NCBI RefSeq assembly: GCF_023053635.1
Contig: NC_086180.1
Coordinates: 90,435,447 to 90,499,446 of the forward strand
Direction of reading: 5' to 3'
Length of the DNA: 64,000 nt
From: Elgaria multicarinata webbii
Taxonomy: Eukaryota; Chordata; Lepidosauria; Squamata; Anguidae
The translations under genes and the position numbers were made by a program. Of the stretch, positions 1 to 12,814 are shown in pieces (position 1 is the first letter of the stretch; each line of letters begins with the position of its first letter). Below the pieces are notes generated by a model. It ran no database searches. It worked only from the letters and a program-made list of their open reading frames with translations, and was not told where the DNA came from.

Positions 1-952
<952 letters not shown>

Positions 953-1840
953 CACGCCGCCCCGGGGCTGCCGGCCGCCTCGCCTTTGGATTAAGGACCG
1001 TGGCTTCGGACTGAGATACTGGGGCGGACGGCAGCCGGGAGGGGGCGAGAAGGACCAGAGACGCGGCCCGCTGGGGCAGCCCCGTCGGCTCCTGCTGCCT
1101 CCGAACCCCAAGGAAAGCTTGCCTTTCCCCCCCCCCCCCCGCTGCTCCCCGGTGGTGGCTGAAGCGCGGCCTTTCAGACGGTGCTGAATGTAGGACATCT
1201 CGGCTCCACCTCTCCTCTTCCCTCCCCGCCTCCGCTCCTTTCCTGCGTCAAGACAACCTAGACGGTACAAGCGCGAGATTTTTATTCACACCAGAACACA
1301 CGCGCCAAAGCTACTGTACCCGTGATGGGCACGAAGTGAGGGAAGTTCTCCTGCGCCGGTCCCACTGGAGTGAATAGGAGCGGTGCTGGAAGCCCTACCT
1401 CTTGCTCGGCTCCCTTTCATTTCAATGCGGCTTGCGCAGGAGAACTTCCCTCGGCATCCTCCACCATGCTTTTATGGCAATTCCGAAGAGGGATTTGAGC
1501 GCGTTACGATTTTAGCACTTTGCGGTTGTATTAAAATTGTTATGATGACGATGATAATTATTATTTTTATTATTTTTATATTCAATGTGAATATTTTAGT
1601 TGGACCTTCGGGGGGGGATTTATCACGGGAATTTTAATACCATTCAGTGCCTTCTTCTCTTATCCCTTCTCTGTCTCAATTTCCCAGTAAACCTCTGCGC
1701 TGTTCTCGTTTGTGGACATCTGTACTTGACTCAGCTATGATTATTTACTTCCGTTGACTTGTGAATATTTGTTTGTTATCCCCCTTTCCCCTGTACCTGT
1801 TTTTTTAATTTATAAAATTCAGTTTAACTCTTGACTATTG
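953..1840 (+). other. NKX3-2: Probable NKX3-2 3' UTR
   Basis: GC-rich sequence with a C homopolymer (about 1127-1140) follows the stop codon and then turns AT-rich (1540-1640, 1735-1830). A TATAAA hexamer at 1811-1816 is a possible weak polyadenylation signal. There is no canonical AATAAA before about 3400. The end of the transcript is a guess. Confidence 0.45.
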
Positions 1841-2239
1841 TCTCCTTTCTCAGCTTTAAACTGGTTATAGATTGGTTGGCCTTGAAATCCTATGCATAGT
1901 TTACTCTGAAGTAGTGGGCTTTGAAATGAGTGGGTTATTTCCGAGTAAAGCTTATTAAGATCCTTTCCTGAGTAGTTGTGTTTACATGCTTCATGCAATA
2001 GAAAAGGAACTTGGCAAAATATAGGATCCATCCAAAGACAAGCAGCGATCCTATGCATAGTTACGTGGTGGTCAACTCCAGTGGGCAAAGTAAGATTTAC
2101 TTCCAAGTAAACGTGGATGTGATCAGGATGCATCTTCCTTTGATTTCATAGAGACTCGTTTCCTTCACCCGTTGAACTGGAAAGAAGCTGGTCGATTTCA
2201 AGGCAACCTGCCGCGGCTATGGGGTGTACGTGTTCTCTC

Positions 2240-2276
<37 letters not shown>

Positions 2277-3521
2277 CACACACACACACACACACACTAG
2301 GAGAACGAAGGTTTAGTACACGCAGGGTCGGGGTCTCCAAGGTTTCTTGACTGCTATTGCTGCAGTGATGCGCTGCGTGTATTGAATGAATGGAGGCTGC
2401 AGTCCTGTAGACATTTGCCTGGGACGCAGTCCCGTTGAATTCCCGCGGACATGTGTAGAGTTGCCCTGTAAATAGATGCCCAACGTAAAAGGTGCATGTA
2501 GGAGCGTTCTTCTCTTCACAGCTCGGCGGACAATAATCAAATGGAAGCCGAGAAAGTGGGCAGCCGCCGGCCGGCCGGACGTCATCCCGACCTTCTGCTG
2601 GGCTGACCTCGGGGTGAACTCCCGGGGGGCTGCATTTCAGATCGGGAGTGGATTAGAAAGGCAGAGATTTGGAAGGGAGGCGTCGTATAAGGGGTTCGCG
2701 GAGCGATTCAGTGGCGCACCCCCCCCCATTAAGAACCCTGTAAACAGCAAGGCATTTGTGGGGGGGGGTAATGCGGGAGGGGGCTTTTCAAGCGTGCAAG
2801 CAAAAGCTGAATCAGCCTTTTTGCAGGACGTATAATGGCTGTTTCTTCGCTTAGCACCAGGTGATAGATGGTGGTAGTAGGAAAGGCGCTGGGAGGGGGG
2901 GCTCCGACCCCCTCCTCTTTGTGAGAGCCAGTAAGTCTCCCCCCCCTCTCCCCCCCCCCTGGTTCTTTGCCTACCTTTTAAAGAAGGCTGCAGCAAAGGA
3001 TCTGGCGGGACGAAACCTGGGTACCGTTCCAAATTCTTAATTAAACTCCCCAAGCTGTGCACCGATATATGAACGACGAAGGAGCCACTTGGGGACGCTT
3101 CCAGGCTCCAGCTTTTAAGCGGGTTTCCCCAAAGTGCCTGTAGCAAGCCCATAAATGCCGGGTTTCTTTCCTCTAAAATTACCCAGAGGAGAATGTATCT
3201 TGGGGTGGGGGTGGGGGCGGTCTGGGCGATTGTTTGTGCCGAGAGTTTCCACGAACATGGAGCCGCCACCTTACAAAGAGCTGAATATATGTATATTCTT
3301 CGACCGTCCAGGAAGTCAGAGAAGTGAGTCTGACCTTTCCTGGGAGAAGGACTATCCTCCCCACCACCACCACCTCCAACCTTCAGACTTACATTTAAAT
3401 AAACCAGTGAATGCCCTTAAAGTCATTGGAACTAGGGACTCTGGACATAAACTAATTTAGAAGGGAGATTTTGATTTTTTTGAAAAAGCCGTGAGCCTCA
3501 GATCGCTGGTTAGGTTCAGTC
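1841..3521. other. Unique intergenic DNA with simple repeats
   Basis: I see no credible gene here. The stretch holds fragments of the GCAATCCTATGCAC palindromic family (about 1884-1960 and 2040-2135) and a CT/CA microsatellite (2234-2297). Long G and C runs lie between 2700 and 2960. An AATAAA near 3400 is too far away to assign. Confidence 0.6.
2234..2297. repeat. Compound (CT)n-(CA)n microsatellite
   Basis: Pure CT repeats (with one interruption near the start) are followed by a short CA run. Confidence 0.95.
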
Positions 3522-3668
3522 GCAGCTCAATCTTATGCAGCCTACTCAAAGGAAGTCCTATTGAGGCCACTGGCACTTCCTACCCGGAAAGTGTGTGTAT
3601 AGGATGTATTATTCCTTATACATCCTTACTGAGAAATGACCTCCCTTGAAGTCAATGGGATTTACTTT
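3522..3668. repeat. Palindromic repeat, GCAATCCTATGCAC family (diverged)
   Basis: It contains the family's recurring pieces: CAATCTTATGCA near the left, GTGTGTATAGGATG in the middle, and a right half with AAGTCAATGGGATTTACTTT. It looks like one and a half overlapping diverged copies. Confidence 0.55.
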
Positions 3669-3669
3669 A

Positions 3670-3720
<51 letters not shown>

Positions 3721-3905
3721 TTATTTATATAGCACCATGAATGTACATGGTGCTGTACAGAGTAAAACAGTAAATAGCAAGACCCTGCCGCATAGGCTTA
3801 CATTCTAATAAAATCATAATAAAACAAAAGGAGGGGAAGAGAATGCACCAAACAGGCACAGGGTAGGGTAAAACTAACAGTATAAAAGTCAGAACAAAAT
3901 CCTGT
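3669..3905 (-). mobile_element. L2-clade LINE 3' tail with (AAT)n
   Basis: Read on the minus strand it carries the L2 tail found in nine places in this window: GTAAGCCTATGCGGCAGGGT, then GTACAGCACCATGTACAT, then an (AAT)n run at the 3' end (3669-3717). It is heavily 5'-truncated and has no RT sequence. Confidence 0.85.
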
Positions 3906-6041
3906 AAATAGGTTCTGTACAAGGGCAGTTGATTCGTAGGTAAAGTGTGAATAGTTAATGCCCGGAATATTTAACCCCGGTTGCCGCCATTTAAAGGCAA
4001 AATGGATCGTTTTTACAAACGGTTTTGGTTCTGAGGTGTTAATAGGAAAAGAAAAAGGAAGTATTTAAAAAATAGTAAAAACGATATAATATATAATATC
4101 AGGTAGTGGTAACTTTTGTTTCTTAGATTATATGTTGTTTTACACTTCCTTTAGTATGAGGAAAGACACCTACTTCGAGGTTTTGTTAATATTGGCCCTC
4201 CTGACATAGCTGAGCTGCCATATTAATTGTCCAGAAGGGAGGTGACTAGTCAATTAAAATGCTTTGATGGCCTCGATTTACAGCGCTTTTCTGGCGGCGC
4301 TTTCCAAAGGCGCGGAGCTCTGCCTTTCCATGAACGCCGGGGCTGACTTTCGTTTCGATCTGCTGCCAGAGGAGAAGAACCGCGATTAGGGCGAGGTCGT
4401 TTTTAAGGCCACCAACTAAGGGCGTGATCCTATGCGTCTTTGGCTAGCACAGCCTTGCGGGGGAGGCTGGGAGCTGTAGGACTTTTTCCCGTCGAAACAC
4501 GCATAGGATCGCGCGCTCGACTTCCGTGTGTCCAGCGGGGAGCGGTTTCCCCTGGTGTGTAGCAGCCCCGAGGTTGCTCCATACTGGAATTGTTGCAGGA
4601 GACCCCACAAAGCAGTGAAAAGGGGGAGCTTTTAAATCTGCTTAGGGCTTTTCCCATCCCATATGCCCCACCACACGCACACCAGCTTTACATGCCATTT
4701 ATTACTGTTGTAGTTGATGAAGTTCTAGGCGGGGAAAGTCCAAGCGTTTTTATTGGGATCATCTGAGGCGCTGTGCGGACCTGAAATATAAATAATTAGA
4801 ATTATGAAAGTATTAATGACTTACAACTGGGACAAACTCTCAGAGATGTTGAGACTGCCGTCCTTATGGTCCCTTTCTTTCTTGGGAGTAAGCATCCTTT
4901 AAATCAGTAGTACTTACAGGAACCATGCCCCGATTGGGATTGGGTCGCCCCCCACCCCAAATGTGGAAGGAGCGCGGGGCACTGGGGGGAGCTGGACAAA
5001 GGGCTTTTAGGGACAAACTGGACTTTCTCTATCCAGACGTCTGGAAGGCCTCGACCAGCCACAATCAGGACGTCCTTGGATCGAAACCACGGGGCGGGGG
5101 GAGCCTGCAGACCCAACAAGATGCCGAAGGGGTCACGAAACGCGCCTTCTTCGGTTTTGTTTCCATTGTACATTTTCCTGCGGTGGTTTCCACAGTGGGA
5201 GGAGAGAGCCGAGAAGGGAAACGCGGGGAGAGTTTGTCTTCGAGGCGCGGGGGGGGGGTGTGAGAGAGAGAGGAGGAGGATCCTTTTCGTCTTGTCTCCA
5301 GATTTGTTTCCAAGATGCGCCCCACCCCCCCGTGAATTTTGCCCGTCCCCAACGGGAAAAGTTTCAGAACTGAAGGAGGATCCTGCGGTTTGTAGGCAAA
5401 AGTCTGCGCGTGGGTGCGCGGGGAGGGGGGGAGGATTCCCCCCTCCCTCGGGCCAATGTTTCCGAAGCATTCAAAACCCGGGAACCCCCCTCCCTCGTTT
5501 AATTTTTGATGTATATAATGGGATCCTCAACTCGATTAAGCCGAACACATCATTTTAAGCTTCAGTTTTATTTTACTGACTCAAAGAAGTCCTACTTGAA
5601 GAACATTAATGCGGATTCTTTTCGTTCTTTCTCTTTTTTGAAGTGACAAGTTTGACTTAAAAAAAAAGAAGTAAAACCTGATCTTTTTATTCTCATATCT
5701 GCTTTTTAATACTCCAAGCTCGGGAAACAGATCAGCCCAATATTACACTTCACTTGGAACCAAGTCCAATTGACGTCTATGATACTTTGTCCCAATTAAG
5801 TATGTTTATAATTGAGGTGTAGTGTTTTTTTTTTTTTTTTTTTAAACAGGATTAAAAGTACACATCCAACCTGCTCACCAAGTTCCACTTTTTGCTGAGG
5901 TCAGCGGCAATGTCCCACGGATGTGAATAAAGCTGGATGGCGTCCTAAGGCTCGCGTCTTAGCTTGTAATTTAGGCATTTGGGGATGGGAGCGATATAGC
6001 AGAAATGTAAGGGTTTTTAAAAAGCATTTAATTAGGAAGAT
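3906..6041. other. Unique intergenic DNA
   Basis: No gene is seen. A short palindromic element lies at 4422-4517. A GC-rich patch (about 4900-5480) gives overlapping open frames on both strands, as GC-rich DNA does by chance. A T20 run lies at about 5824-5843. Confidence 0.6.
4422..4517. repeat. Short inverted-repeat element (GGGAGCTGTAGG family)
   Basis: The ends are inverted copies: GCGTGATCCTATGCG on the left and CGCATAGGATCGCGC on the right. The interior has CTGGGAGCTGTAGGACTTTT, which recurs at 21196-21333. This looks like a MITE; I cannot name the superfamily. Confidence 0.6.
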
Positions 6042-6213
6042 GGCCAGGTCTTCACCAAGCAGGATATAGCTGTATGACAGCATATGTGGTCTGTGTCATG
6101 GGCCCCAACAGTTGTGAGTGCAGTTCAATACCGCTTTATAAAGCAGTCGTGTGGCTCCTGCCTCTTAAATACTGCTTTCATGGTGCTACATCCCGCTTGG
6201 TGTGGATCTGGCC
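6042..6213. mobile_element. MITE, CACCAAGCAGGATAT family, copy 1
   Basis: Inverted ends: GGCCAGGTCTTCACCAAGC on the left matches the reverse of CGCTTGGTGTGGATCTGGCC on the right. The middle carries GGGCCCCAACAGTTGT, shared with the copy at 17927-18150. It is non-coding. Confidence 0.75.
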
Positions 6214-7406
6214 GTAGATACAGATTCCTACAACGATAAACTGCATCCTCTCTTTCTGCACCATCTATGTCCCCAACCCTCTCCCAGCCTAAATGGAGTG
6301 AGGAGAGGGCGAGGAGGGGAGGGAGGGAGGGAAGGCCTGTCAGTGAATTCATGCTAAAAGGCAGCGCCTCTTCCTACCAGGCACAAGTAATATCTGGGGT
6401 TATTTGCCACGAGCTGTGTTGATGGCTATCAAGGGCGATTAGCAGCACCCAAGACAGATGAATGAACCTCCAGGTTGGTCGGTTGGTTTTAATTTATATC
6501 TCGCCTTTCCACCAAAACAAGTCGCTCAATGAAGATGTTCCGCAGCCGGCCGCGCACCGTCTGGATATTGGGCGCCCCGGGCGAAGGGCTGTCCGTGGTC
6601 ACAGCCCTGCCCTGCTTGCAAACTCCAGAGGCATCGCCGGGCCGACCCCCACCCCCACGCCCACCCCCGGGAAGGCCGCGGCTGCACCAGTCGGACCTTG
6701 GGTCTGATCCAGCAGGGGGGGAGGGCTCTTCTGATGTCCTTAGGCGATCGAACGAGAGTGCTTTTACTGCCAGTGAAGCGCAACTGGAACCGCAGCTTTC
6801 ATCTCCAATATTTAAAACAACAAGGTTCCTTTCTGTCCCTTCGCAAGGCCGGCTGAACGAGAAGCAGGCCCGGTGCTTTCACATTCGGAAACGCTGCAAG
6901 CAAGTGAAGCGAAAGCCTCCCCAGCTGCCTCCCGGCGGACGGCGGGTGCGGCTGCCCCCGGCGCGGGGAGGCGGCGAGCAGCTACGCGGGCGGCAGGACC
7001 GAGGCCGTGGGGGAACCGCGTCCCGATCCCAGGAAACCGGGAGGCAGTTGCCGCCGCCGCCGCTTATGACGGCGACGATTCCGATGGCGCACTCAGCCCA
7101 GGGCGGTCGAGATACCCAGCGACACCCACTTCTGGGACAGACATGCTGAAGCAGGTTCTGAAGTGGAGGGTCTTAACTCTTCAGTGAAGTCGGGGAAGCG
7201 ATTCCCCTCCACACGCACACATTTACTTCAAAGGAAGTCTACATATTTCAACTGTGCCTCTTTACAAAGAACTTGCGAACAAATGGAACTTGTTCGCCAG
7301 TTCCATTTCAAAATACTAATAGTTTCAATATATTTCTGATCTTTTCAGCTTTGCTAGCTTTTAATGACTGTCCAGGCTTCCCTTCCGAGCGCTGTTCAGG
7401 ATTTTT
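6214..7406. other. Unique DNA with a CpG-rich patch
   Basis: About 6540-7090 is CpG-rich and gives chance open frames on both strands with no recognisable domain or splice-bounded exon. It could be an unmethylated regulatory island. Nothing else is seen. Confidence 0.5.
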
Positions 7407-7483
7407 ATATTTATTTATTCATTCATTGCATTTCTATACCGCCCAATAGCCGAAGCTCTCGGGGCGGTTTACAAAATAGTCGT
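7407..7483 (-). mobile_element. LINE 3' tail (GAACCGCCCAGAGAGCTTC type)
   Basis: Read on the minus strand it has the tail seen at 7860-7980: AACCGCCCCGAGAGCTTCGG, then GGGCGGTATAGAAATG, then TAAATAAATA. Only the extreme 3' end is present. The clade is probably L2-like but is not certain. Confidence 0.6.
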
Positions 7484-7729
7484 AACAAATTCCCTTGGAA
7501 GTAACCCGGCTCGTTCCCCCCAGATGTGGAGCTCGATCCAGCGAGGCGTTCTCCTCTGCCAGCCTTATAGAAAAAAGTGTGCCAGCCGAGTAAGAAGATG
7601 GGTTCGTTTTATTGAGGCGCTGATAGGAAACGCTCTGGTAGATTTGTGTCAGTGTGTTTGGAATTTTCACCTGGCGGTTCCGTTTATTTCTATCAGGGTA
7701 AATAGTGAAAGAACGCTAAAGACGGTGGG
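7484..7729. other. Short unique stretch
   Basis: No gene or repeat is recognised between two oppositely oriented LINE tails. Confidence 0.5.
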
Positions 7730-7832
7730 ATGGATCCAGATTTAGTCAGAGTAGACCCTGTGAAGTAAATGGAAATTAGATTAGTCATGACTACATAAGT
7801 CCCACTGATATGATTAAATTTGGATCCAACCC
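7730..7832. repeat. Palindromic repeat with GGATCCAGATTTAGTCA ends
   Basis: Left end GGATCCAGATTTAGTCA and right end TGATTAAATTTGGATCC are inverted copies. The middle has AAGTCCCACTGAT. It is related in style to the GCAATCCTATGCAC family but has its own termini. Confidence 0.65.
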
Positions 7833-7855
7833 AGTAAGTATTTAAAATAGCAGAA

Positions 7856-7982
7856 TCAATGCACAACTATTGTGTTTTTAAACTGTTGGTTGTTTTATTA
7901 TGGTTTTAATTTTTGTGAACCGCCCAGAGAGCTTCAGCTATTGGGCGGTATAGAAATGTAATAAATAAATAATTAAATAAAA
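7856..7982 (+). mobile_element. LINE 3' tail (GAACCGCCCAGAGAGCTTC type)
   Basis: It has GTGAACCGCCCAGAGAGCTT, then ATTGGGCGGTATAGAAATG, then a TAAATAAATAATTAAATAAA tail. It is 5'-truncated and lies in the opposite orientation to the copy at 7407-7483. Confidence 0.65.
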
Positions 7983-9431
7983 AGACTATTTCCACCCGAA
8001 AGGCACAACAAAACCTAAGAGTATGAATAGAAAACAGATATACTATCTGGCTGTACAATTACTCTTGCGAAGTTCTTCTGTACACAGCTGTGAGCATATA
8101 ATGCACAGCTGAATCATGTAAACAGCCAGCTTTAAATTGATGCACTTCCTAAATTTATTTACTACAATATACCTTCCATGAATTTCAGTGGCTGCTACTT
8201 GGAACTCGGGTGTTCAGTCAGCACCACGGACTTCCGAGTAACGGCGCCTGTTGACAAGATCTACGAAGCTGGGCGCGTTGATTGAAAAGTCGGGGTGGGG
8301 CATCACTGGCAACAGCCGTCTTTACTGGACTGCAGCCCCAGGAGGCGGCTGCCACGCGTGGAAAGGGCCGCAGCGGCGCGCCTTCCCTGTCTCCTCAGGT
8401 GGCGCCCTTTCTCCCGGGGCCAGGTCCACACAGTCCGTGGACAGCCACCCGGGGCACCACCAGCTGCAGAGGCAGCAAAGGAGGTACAGGCGTGGTAGAT
8501 CTCAAGGGACAGTTATCCACTGAGATGACCCTCAAAAGAGGAATCGTTCGCCCCTTCTTAACGGTGTTTAGTCGGAAGGCAGGCTGGGGGGCTGGCTTCC
8601 GAATTGAAGGCGGCGCTGTCATTGCAAGCGCAGCCGCCACCGCGAAGCAGGGCCGGCCGCGGGGAAGGCTCCCGGTCAGGGTTCCGGCCAGCCGGGCCCT
8701 CTTGCAGGACCGTCGATTCTCCTCCTGCATTCCGTAGCCATTGGGATTCTCCATCCTCACTGGGGCTGTTTATTATTTGCGGGGGGGGGCAATTTCCCCT
8801 CCAAATCTCTCCCCCCCCACACACACACACTTTGTTTTTGGTATTTCTACACACCTCGCGGCTTCCAAGCCTGCTGGGACCTTCCTGTTGTGCGTTGGTG
8901 CTGTTAGAGGATCCGTCTCTTGTCAGAGGATCTTCGGGGCCCATTGAACACAGCCGCGTGCCCTTACTGCCAGGAACAGCCGGCAGCCCTAAGCGCACTT
9001 GGGAGTGGATCCCTCTGCCTGCAGTGGGATTCCCTTCCTCCTGCCCGATGGACCCCGAGAAAGGAGGTACTTCCAAGTGAGCAGGCTAAAGCCTGATCCC
9101 GGGACCTCTGAATAGAGCTGGCGCCCATGCCCCACACGCTGCCCCTCCCTCTCTCCTCAGCATACCCGGAGATCGGAAGAGACCCCCCCCACCCCCCACC
9201 CCCACCAGTGTTGCTGTCCAAAGAGCTGCTGGGCAGCCAGAGCGATGTTTTGGCTTCTGGCAGCGCACGTGGCTGATGGAACAGATGGCGCAGGAAGGCC
9301 AGGCTCTCTCCTTCGAAATCCCGAGGCCACTTCTTTGCCGTTCACACGCGCGCGCCATCAGCGGGAGAGAGGCTCAACAGCTAGTTCAAGGGCACCTGTG
9401 AAACTGGTCTTACCTGGGTTCCGAGTGAACA
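7983..9431. other. Unique intergenic DNA, GC-rich from 8280 to 9200
   Basis: Several overlapping frames stay open on both strands, but none carries a recognisable domain. Homopolymer G and C runs occur near 8780-8820 and 9185-9205. No gene is supported. Confidence 0.55.
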
Positions 9432-9538
9432 GCTGCAATCCTCTATGCACCCTTACTTGAGACAAAGTCTCATTGGCCTTCATGGGACTTACTTTGAAGT
9501 AATGGTAACAGGGTCCGGCTGTACGGCTGCAACCCTAG
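9432..9538. repeat. Palindromic repeat, GCAATCCTATGCAC family
   Basis: TGCAATCCTCTATGCACCCT on the left, CATGGGACTTACTTTGAAGT in the middle, and GGCTGCAACCCTA on the right. It is a diverged full-length copy. Confidence 0.65.
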
Positions 9539-10161
9539 ACATGCTTCCTTGGGAGCCGGCCGAAATGTCCGTTTGGGTTGATTGCCTCGTTTGAAGCAAA
9601 GTTTTTGGAATAATTTCAACATATTGAAAAGAGAGAACAGCAAAGCAACTGGAAAGTAGGAAGGGGGGGGGAGAGAGAGAAAGGAAGTCTTCCCCCACCC
9701 CAGTATAATAAAATGTTTATCTGACTACCCCTATTTATAAGTCATGCTGGGAGCTTGTGTGTCTCTCTGTGTGTGTGTGCTAAAGACAGAATTCAAATGC
9801 TACAAATAAATAAATATATTTAGATTTTTTGATTAGATTTTTTGTGCTGTACCACTCCCCCCACCAAAAATCTTTTTTTTGTAGCGGTCTATGGGCCTTG
9901 CCAGGATAAGCACCTCCCCTTCAAAATTGGCTATAGGGCTTCCTTTTAAGTAAACATTGTTAGGAGTGAGCCATTAGAGCACAATTCTCATCCTATTCAA
10001 ACTGATGGCAAAGCTCCCATTTATTTTAATATGCCTTCTTTACCAGTTTAATGTGCATCCAACTCACTACACATCAACCGGACATGAACCAAATCCTCCT
10101 GCAAGTATTGTTGGTCCTTGCCCCAACCCTCCCCCCCTTTTTTTTAACAATGCACCCTTCC
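9539..10161. other. Unique AT-rich intergenic DNA
   Basis: No gene is recognised. There are short purine runs near 9660-9690 and an AAATAAATAAATA stretch near 9805. Confidence 0.5.
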
Positions 10162-10262
10162 CTCTTCTTCTTCTTCTTCTTCTTCTTCTTCTTCTTCTTC
10201 TTCTTCTTCTTCTTCTTCTTCTTCTTCTTCTTCTTCTTCTTCTTCTTCTTCTTCTTCTTCTT
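10162..10262. repeat. (TTC)n microsatellite
   Basis: About 34 uninterrupted TTC units. The long poly-Leu/poly-Glu frames across it are artefacts of the repeat. Confidence 0.97.
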
Positions 10263-10436
10263 TTTTTAAAAAAAACCCAGATAGCAATGAGCACATGCAG
10301 AGTACCTTCTCCGGCCACTGAGCAACTGCCGTCTGTTTCACAGACTTCAAGATCAGGGCTACCTTCAGAGTTCATGGCAGGACAACTACCCAGTACTGGG
10401 CCATAGGTACGTTTTGTATATTTCTTTTAGAAATTA

Positions 10437-10590
10437 AGGTTGCAGTCTTAAATGCACTTACCCAGGATTAAGCCCCATTAAACACAGCGTGACTCCGCAC
10501 ATTCTACGATATTTACAATGAAAATATATTCATATCTGCTGAGTTCAATGGGGTTTACTCACAGGTAAGTGGTATAGGATTGCAGCCTTA
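10437..10590. repeat. Palindromic repeat, GCAATCCTATGCAC family, with spacer
   Basis: Left arm TTGCAGTCTTAAATGCACTT and right arm AAGTGGTATAGGATTGCAGC are inverted. Both arms contain the TTAC(T/C)C core. The interior of about 80 bases is AT-rich. Confidence 0.7.
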
Positions 10591-10907
10591 AAGATGGTAC
10601 CTTATGGTGCAACTCCGGTGCCATCGGTTATAAATATAATAATAATAAGTTAATAATAAGTTATGATGTTACTCTGTGGAGTAGACAACACTCTCTCACT
10701 TCCAAGAGTTATTTCGGCTGCAATGTGAAGAAGAGTAAGTATGGACATCACAAAATCAGAAAAACGGCCCCTGCCTTGCCCACCAAAAAAGCTGAACTGG
10801 TGCATCCCTTATCCCTGGGGGTGGCAAGAATAAATTATGGCAGGTGGTCAAAAGTCAGCAGGCTGGCTTTCTTTTCTGTGTTATGGAGCAAAATATAACA
10901 TAGCAAC

Positions 10908-11092
10908 ATAACATAAGAACATAAGAAGAGCTGTGCTGGATCAGACCAAGGTCCCATCTAGTCCAGCACTCTGTTCACCTAGTGGCCAGCCAGCTGTGGA
11001 AGGGAAACCCACAAGCAGGATATCAGTGCAAGAGCACCCTCCCACCCATGTTCCCCAGCAAATTCTACTGCCTCTGATATCAACAGTACAGT
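10908..11092 (-). mobile_element. CR1-like LINE 3' end (TTCTTATG tail)
   Basis: On the + strand it begins ACATAAGAACATAAGAAGAG and continues with GCTGGATCAGACCAAGG and CATGTTCCCCAGCAA. The reverse complement ends in repeated TTCTTATG octamers, the CR1-clade style of tail. The same family recurs at 12815-13152 and 63288-63470. Confidence 0.7.
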
Positions 11093-11177
11093 TTTATACA
11101 TGTCTGCTCAGAAGTAAGCCCCAGTGAGCTCCATGAGACTGAACCCTAGGAAAGTGGATTGCAGCCTAAACCCTGCG
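11093..11177. repeat. Palindromic repeat, GCAATCCTATGCAC family (partial)
   Basis: It has TCTGCTCAGAAGTAAGCCCC and ends with GGATTGCAGCCTAAACC. It is inserted or abutted at the end of the CR1-like fragment. Confidence 0.6.
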
Positions 11178-11760
11178 GATTCTCGGAGAGACACGATTTC
11201 AGTGGGAAGACCGTTTCAAGGGGGAATCAAAAGAAACAAGGGGGGGGGGGATCACATCTGGGCCGTGTTCAGAAGACACCTTAAACCATGGCTTTTTAAC
11301 CACGGTAAGTCTCTCCTCCCCTCGTAGTCAGTCACCATGGTTAATGTATCCACCCAGTCTTCTCGTGACTCACATTTCCCCACATCTGCAATCTGAAGCA
11401 GGCCAGTCTAAGAACACCTTTTCCCTCTTGATTCCAATGGATGTATAAGCTAGTCCGAGTGTATAATGTGCAAAGGCACATTCCCTCGGAGCCCGACCAC
11501 TTCGTACATTCAATGGGACTCCGAAATCAGCGTCAACACGAGTGCTGCCCAAGGCTCTGCTTCTTCAAAATACCACGCAGCTGTGATATAGGGCTTTCTC
11601 CTTTCCCTTTTCTTTTCTTTCTAAACAATCTATATATCATTTTAGTCAGTCGGTGGGACTTTGATTGCTTACTGCCGAAGGCCATTTATCTACTTGTTTC
11701 CAGTGGCTAAATATTACATAATCATACAGCTATTCAAGGACAATATAGGGGTATAGATTA
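11178..11760. other. Unique DNA with one diverged MITE
   Basis: About 11268-11345 has GGGCCGTGTTCAGAAGACAC and AACCATGG pieces, resembling the family at 53250-53444. No gene is recognised in the rest. Confidence 0.5.
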
Positions 11761-11841
11761 TTATTATTATTATTTATTTATATAGCACCATCAATGTACA
11801 TGGTGCTGTACAGATAACACAGTAAATAGCAAGACCCTGGC
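11761..11841 (-). mobile_element. L2-clade LINE 3' tail
   Basis: Only about 80 bases: an ATT run, then the minus-strand tail with GTACAGCACCATGTACATTG. It is cut off at CAGGGTCTTGC. Confidence 0.8.
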
Positions 11842-11938
11842 TTCGTCAACCTGGTGGCCTCCATTAGCCAGGCCCATTGGGGATAATGGGAGTTGTAGGC
11901 CAAGACATCCAGATGGCACCAGGTTAGGGAAGGCTGGT
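11842..11938. mobile_element. MITE with CCTGGTGCC-type ends
   Basis: Left TCAACCTGGTGGCCTCCA and right ATGGCACCAGGTTAGGGAAG are inverted, and the centre has GATAATGGGAGTTGTAGGCC. I know this as a common non-autonomous repeat in squamate sequence. The superfamily is not assigned. Confidence 0.65.
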
Positions 11939-12369
11939 TTGAAGCGTTTGGAAGTAAGTTGGATGTCAATCAACGAGGCTTATTTACAGGCAAATCTATC
12001 CTGTTTTTTGTGGGGGGGGGATGCAGTTCGTTGGCGCCCACGTATTTAGATGAGAAAACAACCCTACAAATCCCTTGGAGTGATCGGAAACATGCTTTCT
12101 TGGGAGAGAAGGTGTTTAGCATACGGGGACCAGCCTTCAGCCTTCCATTTGCGTGCACCTCATTTCAGCTGATCCACTGAACGAGCGCAGGGCCCTGGTC
12201 CAAGTCGGCCCCTGCGCTGGACAAGCCAGCCTCTCTGCCTGGCTTATTCACCTGCACAACAATTCCCATCGTCCGGCTGCAGTGATGTGGGGGCACTGGT
12301 CTGAACACTGGAGAAATGGGCATGGTCCTAGTTGTTCTTGGGGCTGCTGTCTCCCTTAAAGGGACTTCT
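11939..12369. other. Unique intergenic DNA
   Basis: No gene or repeat recognised. Confidence 0.5.
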
Positions 12370-12456
12370 TGCATCGGAATGCTATACATGTCTGGGCCCC
12401 ACTGAGTTCAATGGGGCTTGCTCCCTACAATTGGGTCTAGGATTGCAGCCTGAGCC
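12370..12456. repeat. Palindromic repeat, GCAATCCTATGCAC family
   Basis: It contains GCTATACATGTCTGGGCCCC, GAGTTCAATGGGGCTTGCTC and GGATTGCAGCC. Confidence 0.65.
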
Positions 12457-12627
12457 AGCTATGAATTTCACCGGACACTTTCGGGCTAGCCACAGATCTG
12501 ATTCTCGTTTTTTTCTGGGTTGTACCACTTCAGGCTGCAGGTGGACACTCCTCTCATGGACTGCTCCACACGTTCACGCAGGACACTGGACATCTTTGAG
12601 CTAGGCTCAAGCCTATCTGCCTTTCAG

Positions 12628-12692
12628 TATATTTATTTTATTTATTACATTTGTATACTCCCCATAGCCGAAGCTCAACAGCCTGGTTTTCT
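12628..12692 (-). mobile_element. LINE 3' tail (GAACCGCCCAGAGAGCTTC type)
   Basis: A short diverged piece with TATTTATTACATTTGTATAC and CCCATAGCCGAAGCTC, in the same orientation as 7407-7483. Confidence 0.5.
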
Positions 12693-12814
12693 AAATGCAG
12701 GAGACTTTTTCTTTCTTTTTCTTGGTATTGAGGAACATTATATAAACCAAGTCCCTTTCCCCCCACCCCTCTAAAATCCTGGTTTAGTTCCTAATGGGAA
12801 CTAATTGACCTAGT

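Noticed and set aside
10067-10406. Open frames through the (TTC)n run
   Set aside because: Microsatellite artefact.
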